Below, piece by piece: positions 6,679 to 10,712 of a DNA stretch of 10,712 nt (the stretch's first letter is position 1; each line of letters starts with the position of its first letter). Both the position numbers and the translations under genes were made by a program. The stretch covers positions 1-10,712 of the forward strand of contig JBCCFD010000264.1 in NCBI GenBank assembly GCA_039029915.1, written 5' to 3'. This DNA is from QQUD01 sp039029915. GTDB lineage: Bacteria; Chloroflexota; Anaerolineae; Promineifilales; Promineifilaceae. Below the pieces are notes generated by a model, which searched no databases, was not told where the DNA came from, and saw nothing but the letters and a program-made list of their open reading frames with translations.

Positions 6679-6704
6679 AAATGGGGTAAGCGAAGCGGTA
6701 AAAT
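6675..6704 (+). promoter_or_regulatory. Candidate promoter for the second GNAT gene
   Basis: TTGAAA (6675-6680) and TAAAAT (6699-6704) are separated by 18 bases. The -35 box overlaps the TGA stop of the first GNAT gene. The predicted start is near 6711, leaving a leader of about 23 bases to the ATG at 6734 with AAGAGA as ribosome site. The second paralogue and the genes beyond it could therefore be expressed apart from the first. Confidence 0.45.
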
Positions 6705-6733
6705 AGGCATTTTTACACCGTTCAAGAGAATTT

Positions 6734-7363
6734 ATGACGATCGTTACTATCGACAACATCAAACCCAAATATGCTTCAGCTTTGGCACAGCTCCAACGCG
6801 ACTGTTTTCCAACGTTGGGAGAACACGAATTGATGGTCGAAGCCCATTTTTTGAAGCATTGTGATATTTTCCCTGAAGGTGAATTTGTGGCGCTCGTTAA
6901 CGGCCGTGTTGTAGGGTTAGGCTCTGGTTTTTTTGTCCACTTCAACTTTGAACATCCGGGTCACACATTTAATGAAATTATCGCTGCGGGTTACTACACG
7001 AATCACGAACCAAATGGCGATTATTATTATGGGGCTGATATCAGCGTCCACCCCGAATTTCGAGGCATGGGCATTGGCAGAAAGCTCTACGAGGCCCGCA
7101 AAAATTTAGTAATTCAAACCAATCGTCGTGGGATTGTGGCCGGCGGTGTCCTACCCGGTTACCCTAACTATCGAGACCAGCTATCCATTCACCAATATGT
7201 TGAAAAAGTGGTCGCCAAGGAGTTGTTTGACCCGACCCTTTCAATGCAGTTGCGGAACGGGTTTGAAGTGTGTGGCATGTTAGAAAACTATATCGAAGAC
7301 AGCAATTCAGATAATTGGGCGACGCTGATTTATTGGGCTAACCCCTCCTACAAAAAAGGGTAA
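6734..7363 (+). CDS. GNAT-family N-acetyltransferase, second paralogue
   Basis: A 209-residue GNAT homologous along its whole length to the preceding gene. Shared landmarks include IFPEGEFVALVNGRVVG (45-61), YYYGADISVHPEFRGMGIG (97-115, CoA loop R-G-M-G-I-G at 110-115), GGVLPGYPNY, ELFDPTLSMQLRNGF (163-177; 14 of 15 residues identical to the first copy) and ATLIYWANP near the end. The copies differ more in the N-terminal 50 residues and at 62-95, where GNATs usually shape the acceptor site, so they may use different substrates. The GHTFNEI.....Y.TNHEPNGDYYYGADI stretch is closer than the first copy to nitrilase-fused GNATs. Ten bases separate it from the ureohydrolase gene, implying co-transcription and a link to amine or guanidino metabolism. 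Confidence 0.9.
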   Translation: MTIVTIDNIKPKYASALAQLQRDCFPTLGEHELMVEAHFLKHCDIFPEGEFVALVNGRVVGLGSGFFVHFNFEHPGHTFNEIIAAGYYTNHEPNGDYYYGADISVHPEFRGMGIGRKLYEARKNLVIQTNRRGIVAGGVLPGYPNYRDQLSIHQYVEKVVAKELFDPTLSMQLRNGFEVCGMLENYIEDSNSDNWATLIYWANPSYKKG

Positions 7364-7373
7364 GACCACGGCT

Positions 7374-8180
7374 ATGACTATTCACATTATCGGCATCCCG
7401 TCAGATGAAAGCTCTTCTTTTATGCGGGGACCGGCCCAAGCCCCGCCCCGGATTCGACAGGTTCTCAATTGGGGCTCTGCCAATATGACCTCTGAACTAG
7501 GCATTGATTTAGGTGACAACTCAAACTGGCAAGATATGGGAGATGTTGAAGTTGGAACAGGTGAACAGGGTCGGCTAGATATTGAAACGGCCGTTTCTCA
7601 CCATCTTTCACAAGCCGATCATCTACTTACTTGGGGTGGCGACCACGCCATCACCTATCCCATTATTCGGGCTTATGCACAAAAATATCCAGATTTAACG
7701 ATTGTTCAGCTAGATGCCCACCCCGATTTGTATGATTCGCTAGACGGCGATCGGTATTCACACGCCTGTCCCTTTGCCCGCATCATGGAAGAGGGCTTAG
7801 TCAAGCGGCTGGTTCAAGTGGGCATTCGCTGCTTAACTGGCCACCAACAGGAGCAAGCTGAAAAGTTTGGCGTTGAAATCATTAGCGCTTGGGAATGGCA
7901 AAAGCTATTCTCGCTTCATTTTGATGGCCCAGTCTATATCTCGCTTGATCTGGATGTATTTGACCCAGCTTACGCCCCCGGCGTTTCTCATCATGAACCA
8001 GGTGGATTGACCTCACGAGACGTCCTATCCATCATTCAAACGCTCGATGCAAATATTGTTGGCGCTGATGTTGTAGAATTAAATATCCATCGTGACCTTG
8101 TCAATATGACCGCCATGCTGGCCGCTAAGTGCAGCAAGGAACTGTTGGCCCGCATGCTTTCAAATCACACAGCAGCTTGA
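7374..8180 (+). CDS. Ureohydrolase (agmatinase/arginase superfamily)
   Basis: A 268-residue binuclear manganese-type hydrolase that cleaves a guanidino compound to urea plus an amine, for example agmatine to putrescine. All six metal ligands are visible: H91 in GGDHA, D114, H116 and D118 in LDAHPDLYD, and D192 and D194 in SLDLDVFDP. HEPGGLTSRDV (205-215) and ADVVELN (229-235) are the usual C-terminal family segments. The length is slightly short, mainly from a trimmed N-terminus. YSHACPF (127-133) and the general pattern favour agmatinase (SpeB-like) over arginase, but guanidinobutyrase, guanidinase and formiminoglutamase use the same fold and cannot be ruled out. It sits between GNAT genes and a guanidino-modifying hydrolase, consistent with arginine/agmatine turnover and acetylation of the amine product. 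Confidence 0.9.
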   Translation: MTIHIIGIPSDESSSFMRGPAQAPPRIRQVLNWGSANMTSELGIDLGDNSNWQDMGDVEVGTGEQGRLDIETAVSHHLSQADHLLTWGGDHAITYPIIRAYAQKYPDLTIVQLDAHPDLYDSLDGDRYSHACPFARIMEEGLVKRLVQVGIRCLTGHQQEQAEKFGVEIISAWEWQKLFSLHFDGPVYISLDLDVFDPAYAPGVSHHEPGGLTSRDVLSIIQTLDANIVGADVVELNIHRDLVNMTAMLAAKCSKELLARMLSNHTAA

Positions 8181-8226
8181 AAGCGATTTACCCATTTAGT
8201 AAACTGAAGCGCACAGGATTATTCGT

Positions 8227-9744
8227 ATGCGTTTCTACTTACTTTACCTAATCGTCCATTTTCTTTTGCTCTTAGGCTGTCAATACAGCCCAGAGGCAAC
8301 CCAAGCGAGCTCTGCGCCAATTGAGAAAATAACGACAGGAAGCAATGTTACTCACGAGAACGAAACATTATTTCCCGAACCGTTTCTAAGGGTGCCCACA
8401 CAATCACTGATCTGGTCACCAACTGACCATTCATTCTTATACGATAATTGCCACCTTTTTTCAAACAACACTTGGCTGCCCGGGACAATTTTCCTTCAGA
8501 CAATAAACAATCAGCACCCTAATCGCCTAATATCCGAGCAGTTCTTCTGCCCCAGCTTTGGCACTAACTTCCGCTGGGCGCCTGATGGAGAACGATTTTT
8601 GTTTAATGGTTTAGCCCTAGAGGATTCACATCTGGACATCAAGCCTGAAAATGCCCACATCTGGTTGGGAAATCGCTCGGGGGAAGTAAGTTTGCTCCTT
8701 AATAGGGAAGACGTCTTGACAAGGTGGTCACCTATTTTCAATAACTGGCTCGATGAAAATCGCGTGGTCTATTCTGGTTATGGTGGAGGCGGACACATTT
8801 TAGGGGCACTTTTAGATGTTTCACAAATTAAACGCTCATCGCTTTTCACGGTTCATACCTGCACATTTAATGATGAACATCATCAATTTATTGGTGGTTG
8901 CTCTGGAGGCACACAAACCAATAACGTCACTGCATGGTCAATCCCAATAGCTGACTTAGCGTTAATGGACATTTCAGAACAAATAGCACAAACTGATGAT
9001 CATTCAGGAAGGATGTGGATCGAAAACCAAGTTTATTTGTCATATGAAGAAGAAACAGAGCAGGTTTACCCAGACGGATATCGTTTCAACTCCGTCTTTA
9101 ATGATTGGCTTCCCGACAGTCAAAAAATGCTGGTGACCACTTGGGGAAAAGGTCTTGATTTAATTGAAGATGCCCCCGTTGAGACCCAGCTTCAGCTTTG
9201 GGATGTACAGGGCCATTCACTTGAGCTATTGGCTGATGGAGGTCGCAACGGCCGTTTCACCACAACAGGAAAATATCTCGCCTACATCTCCTACAAAAAC
9301 AATTCTCATCAACTCGAATTAATGGATATGGCAACCGGCAATATTATTTTTACTAAGCCTGTTTGGTATTCTTCAGAGCGGGTTCGATTAGAAATTGATT
9401 TTACATTTTCTCCAAACGGCCGTTTTCTGACCGTTTCAAGCTTCGATAGCGTAAGCAAGAAGATCACAATCACTATTTTTGATACAGTCATCGGTGCCCC
9501 CACGGCTGAACTTGATTCTGCGATTATGACCCCAAATTGGTCCCCAAACAGCACATATTTCCTTTATTTAAATGAGCTAAATCAGCTAACCCTTATCAAT
9601 GTTGAAACTCTCATGATGCAAGCAATGATGTCGCATCCCCCAAATCAGCAGCCTCGTCCCGAGTGGTCGTTTGATGGTCAATTTTTCAGTATTAACACAG
9701 AGGAGATGGAAACGGCCGTTTTCAGCGTTGCTCCATTCAATTAA
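8227..9744 (+). CDS. Lipoprotein with TolB/WD40-like beta-propeller
   Basis: A 505-residue exported protein. Residues 1-17 form a lipoprotein signal peptide ending in the lipobox LLLGC with lipidation at C18; a low-complexity linker (19-48) follows. The rest shows repeated propeller-blade motifs of the W/F-x-P-D/N-G-x-x-hydrophobic type: IWSPTDHSFLY (62-72), RWAPDGERFLF (116-126), DWLPDSQKMLV (293-303), FTTTGKYLAYI (344-354), FSPNGRFLTVS (394-404), NWSPNSTYFLY (437-447) and EWSFDGQFFSI (479-489). Such surface propellers usually bind proteins or ligands; no catalytic motif is seen. A glycine-rich stretch (SGYGGGGHILGA, 183-194) and a Cys pair (C212, C225) interrupt the repeats. AGGA lies eight bases before the ATG. 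It sits between the ureohydrolase and guanidino-hydrolase genes but shows no obvious link to them. Three ACGGCCGT palindromes lie in its last third. Confidence 0.85.
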   Translation: MRFYLLYLIVHFLLLLGCQYSPEATQASSAPIEKITTGSNVTHENETLFPEPFLRVPTQSLIWSPTDHSFLYDNCHLFSNNTWLPGTIFLQTINNQHPNRLISEQFFCPSFGTNFRWAPDGERFLFNGLALEDSHLDIKPENAHIWLGNRSGEVSLLLNREDVLTRWSPIFNNWLDENRVVYSGYGGGGHILGALLDVSQIKRSSLFTVHTCTFNDEHHQFIGGCSGGTQTNNVTAWSIPIADLALMDISEQIAQTDDHSGRMWIENQVYLSYEEETEQVYPDGYRFNSVFNDWLPDSQKMLVTTWGKGLDLIEDAPVETQLQLWDVQGHSLELLADGGRNGRFTTTGKYLAYISYKNNSHQLELMDMATGNIIFTKPVWYSSERVRLEIDFTFSPNGRFLTVSSFDSVSKKITITIFDTVIGAPTAELDSAIMTPNWSPNSTYFLYLNELNQLTLINVETLMMQAMMSHPPNQQPRPEWSFDGQFFSINTEEMETAVFSVAPFN

Positions 9745-9789
9745 TGCGGGCAAAATACTGATTTTTAGAGCATATCACTTTAAGCAATC

Positions 9790-9795
9790 AAAGGA
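9790..9795 (+). promoter_or_regulatory. Ribosome binding site deciding the guanidino-hydrolase start
   Basis: AAAGGA lies seven bases before the ATG at 9803. The frame stays open upstream to 9671 inside the lipoprotein gene, but those 44 codons have no family similarity and no good ribosome site, so this site supports ATG 9803. Confidence 0.65.
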
Positions 9796-9802
9796 TTCAA
9801 AC

Positions 9803-10669
9803 ATGAGTCGAAAATATGGTAGTCAAAGCATGGTTGGTGAACTGCACGCCGTTTTGATGCGTCGTCCTGACGAAGCATTCGGAAACGCAGACCCTCAAAA
9901 ATGGCACTACACCTCCTCCATCAACCTAGAAATCGCTCAGCAGGAACATGACGCCCTTGTCAAAACAATTCAGGGCTGTGGTGCTGAGGTGGTTTATCAT
10001 GATGAGATGTTGCCCGATCACGCCGACGCAATATTTGTGCATGACCCTGTCATCGTATCAAATCAAGGCGCTATCTTGCTAAATATGGGTAAACCGCTGC
10101 GTCAAGGAGAAGAAACAGCCATCGGCAGGTCATTAGAAAAGATGGGCGTACCTATTCATTATCAGCTAACGGGAGACGCCAGAGCAGAAGGTGGTGATTT
10201 GCTTTGGGTTGATGAAAACACATTGGCGGTGGGGCTTGGCTTCCGCACCAATCAAGCGGGTTTTAACCAGCTAGCAAAAGCCTTTGAGGACACTGAAGTT
10301 TCGCTTGTTCCCGTGCATCTGCCCTACTTTCAGGGTCCTGAAGCATGCCTCCATTTGATGTCGTTTATCAGCGTTGTCGATCATGATGTTGCAGTCGTGT
10401 ATGAACCGCTGATGCCGGTTCCATTTTGGCAACATCTGAAAGAAAAAGGGTTCCGCTTTGTTCAGGTGCCAGAAGAAGAGTGGGAGACAATGGGGCCAAA
10501 CGTGCTGTCAGTCGCTCCAGGTAAATGCATCCTGCTTGAAAACAACAAGACAACGATTGCTCGGCTTAAAAACGCGGGATGTGACGTGATGACCTACAAA
10601 GGGGAAGAGATTTCACTTAAAGCCGAAGGGGGCGCAACTTGCCTAACACGTCCCGTTTTGAGAGCGTAA
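9803..10669 (+). CDS. Arginine deiminase/DDAH-type guanidino hydrolase (amidinotransferase superfamily)
   Basis: A 288-residue pentein-fold enzyme that attacks a guanidino carbon through a cysteine, typically converting arginine or methylarginines to citrulline plus ammonia or methylamine. Landmarks are HAVLMRRPDEAF (15-26), the acidic loop IFVHDPVIV (77-85), EGGDLLW (129-135) with VGLGFRTNQAG (143-153), the catalytic histidine in CLHLMSF (H184), NVLSVAPGKCILLENN (233-248), and the C-terminal EGGATCLTRP (275-284) with nucleophile C280. The Cys-His pair and EGGD are intact, so catalysis is likely. The size is that of DDAH or small arginine deiminases, smaller than classical ArcA (about 400 residues). 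It is in line with the ureohydrolase and GNAT genes, supporting guanidino-compound metabolism. Deiminase, dimethylargininase, citrulline hydrolase and amidinotransferase activities cannot be separated by reading alone. Confidence 0.88.
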   Translation: MSRKYGSQSMVGELHAVLMRRPDEAFGNADPQKWHYTSSINLEIAQQEHDALVKTIQGCGAEVVYHDEMLPDHADAIFVHDPVIVSNQGAILLNMGKPLRQGEETAIGRSLEKMGVPIHYQLTGDARAEGGDLLWVDENTLAVGLGFRTNQAGFNQLAKAFEDTEVSLVPVHLPYFQGPEACLHLMSFISVVDHDVAVVYEPLMPVPFWQHLKEKGFRFVQVPEEEWETMGPNVLSVAPGKCILLENNKTTIARLKNAGCDVMTYKGEEISLKAEGGATCLTRPVLRA

Positions 10670-10673
10670 GCGA

Positions 10674-10712
10674 TTACTTTTGAATCAAAGGCAACACGCG
10701 CTCACCAAGCAG
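10674..10712 (-). CDS. Possible C-terminal end of a converging gene (partial)
   Basis: Read on the minus strand from the window edge, 12 codons run open (LLGERVLPLIQK) and end in TAA at 10676-10674. That is four bases past the stop of the guanidino hydrolase. The ending resembles the C-termini of many enzymes, including luciferase-like flavin monooxygenases (E-x-V-L-P-L). A tight tail-to-tail arrangement like that at 3175-3182 would be normal here. Thirteen open codons can arise by chance, so this is only a suggestion. Confidence 0.3.
   Translation of the reverse strand: MLGERVLPLIQK

Larger units (their letters stand above)
123..9719. repeat. Highly iterated palindrome ACGGCCGT (17 copies across the window)
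   Basis: Perfect copies start at 123, 840, 1632, 2403, 2448, 2580, 3938, 4719, 4956, 5209, 5797, 6221, 6900, 7587, 9248, 9416 and 9712. Eleven extend to AACGGCCGTT and six (at 840, 2403, 3938, 7587, 9416, 9712) to AAACGGCCGTTT. All lie inside genes. The codon phase varies: Thr-Ala-Val in eight, Asn/His-Gly-Arg in seven, Arg-Pro-Phe in two. Chance predicts about 0.16 copies of any one octamer in 10.7 kb. One-base variants sit at 4247 and 5476. No copy is seen in the PadR gene or the guanidino-hydrolase gene. It resembles cyanobacterial HIP1 in behaviour but not in core sequence. Confidence 0.93.

Noticed and set aside
8187..8203. TTTAC/GTAAA inverted repeat between the ureohydrolase and lipoprotein genes
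   Set aside because: A five-pair AT-rich stem without a T-tract; expected by chance in a gap of this kind.
9671..9802. A 44-residue N-terminal extension of the guanidino hydrolase
   Set aside because: It overlaps the lipoprotein gene in another frame and has no family similarity; the ATG at 9803 has a good ribosome site and gives a standard N-terminus.
10666..10677. Hairpin GTAA-GCGA-TTAC followed by TTTT as a terminator after the guanidino hydrolase
   Set aside because: The stem is only four base pairs with two G-C pairs, too weak for an intrinsic terminator, despite the GNRA-type loop.
1..10712. Mobile element, CRISPR array, tRNA or rRNA
   Set aside because: No transposase or integrase, no regularly spaced direct repeats, and no tRNA-like or rRNA-like sequence was seen; the iterated octamer is irregularly spaced and palindromic, unlike CRISPR repeats.

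Overview
This is bacterial chromosomal DNA of moderate GC (a little under half G+C by eye), densely coded. It holds ten complete protein genes and possibly the tail of an eleventh. There are no rRNA or tRNA genes, no insertion sequences and no CRISPR array. The taxon cannot be proved from the sequence. A DUF3556 membrane protein, a PPOX-fold flavoprotein, a nitrilase-associated type of GNAT, a TolB-like propeller lipoprotein and a REC-like/DUF309 fusion together would fit a Chloroflexota (Anaerolineae-like) genome, but that is inference.

Layout. (1) 49-2305: a MarR-type regulator whose end overlaps a cytoplasmic GH13 alpha-glucan hydrolase. (2) 2337-3182: a REC-like/DUF309 fusion with its own extended -10 promoter, converging tail-to-tail with (3) a PadR-type regulator on the minus strand (3175-3744). 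(4) 3745-3884: a 140-base divergent control region with a promoter in each direction and an inverted repeat touching both; this looks like the PadR operator. (5) 3885-5952: a two-gene operon, DUF3556 membrane protein followed closely by a PPOX-fold flavoprotein. (6) 6055-10669: five co-directional genes, namely two paralogous GNAT acetyltransferases, a binuclear-metal ureohydrolase (agmatinase/arginase fold), a beta-propeller lipoprotein and an arginine deiminase/DDAH-type guanidino hydrolase. (7) At the right edge, a 13-codon open end on the minus strand may be the C-terminus of a converging gene.

The genes suggest three functions: local regulation of alpha-glucan breakdown, PadR-controlled expression of an uncharacterised membrane protein/flavoprotein pair, and metabolism of arginine, agmatine or other guanidino compounds with acetylation of an amine. 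The substrates cannot be assigned from sequence alone.

The most striking signal is not a gene. The perfect palindrome ACGGCCGT occurs 17 times, 11 times extended to AACGGCCGTT and 6 times to AAACGGCCGTTT, where about 0.16 copies are expected by chance. It lies inside eight of the ten genes and is read in all three codon phases (Thr-Ala-Val, Asn-Gly-Arg, Arg-Pro-Phe), so the constraint is on DNA rather than protein. It behaves like the HIP1 highly iterated palindrome of cyanobacteria but has a different core.
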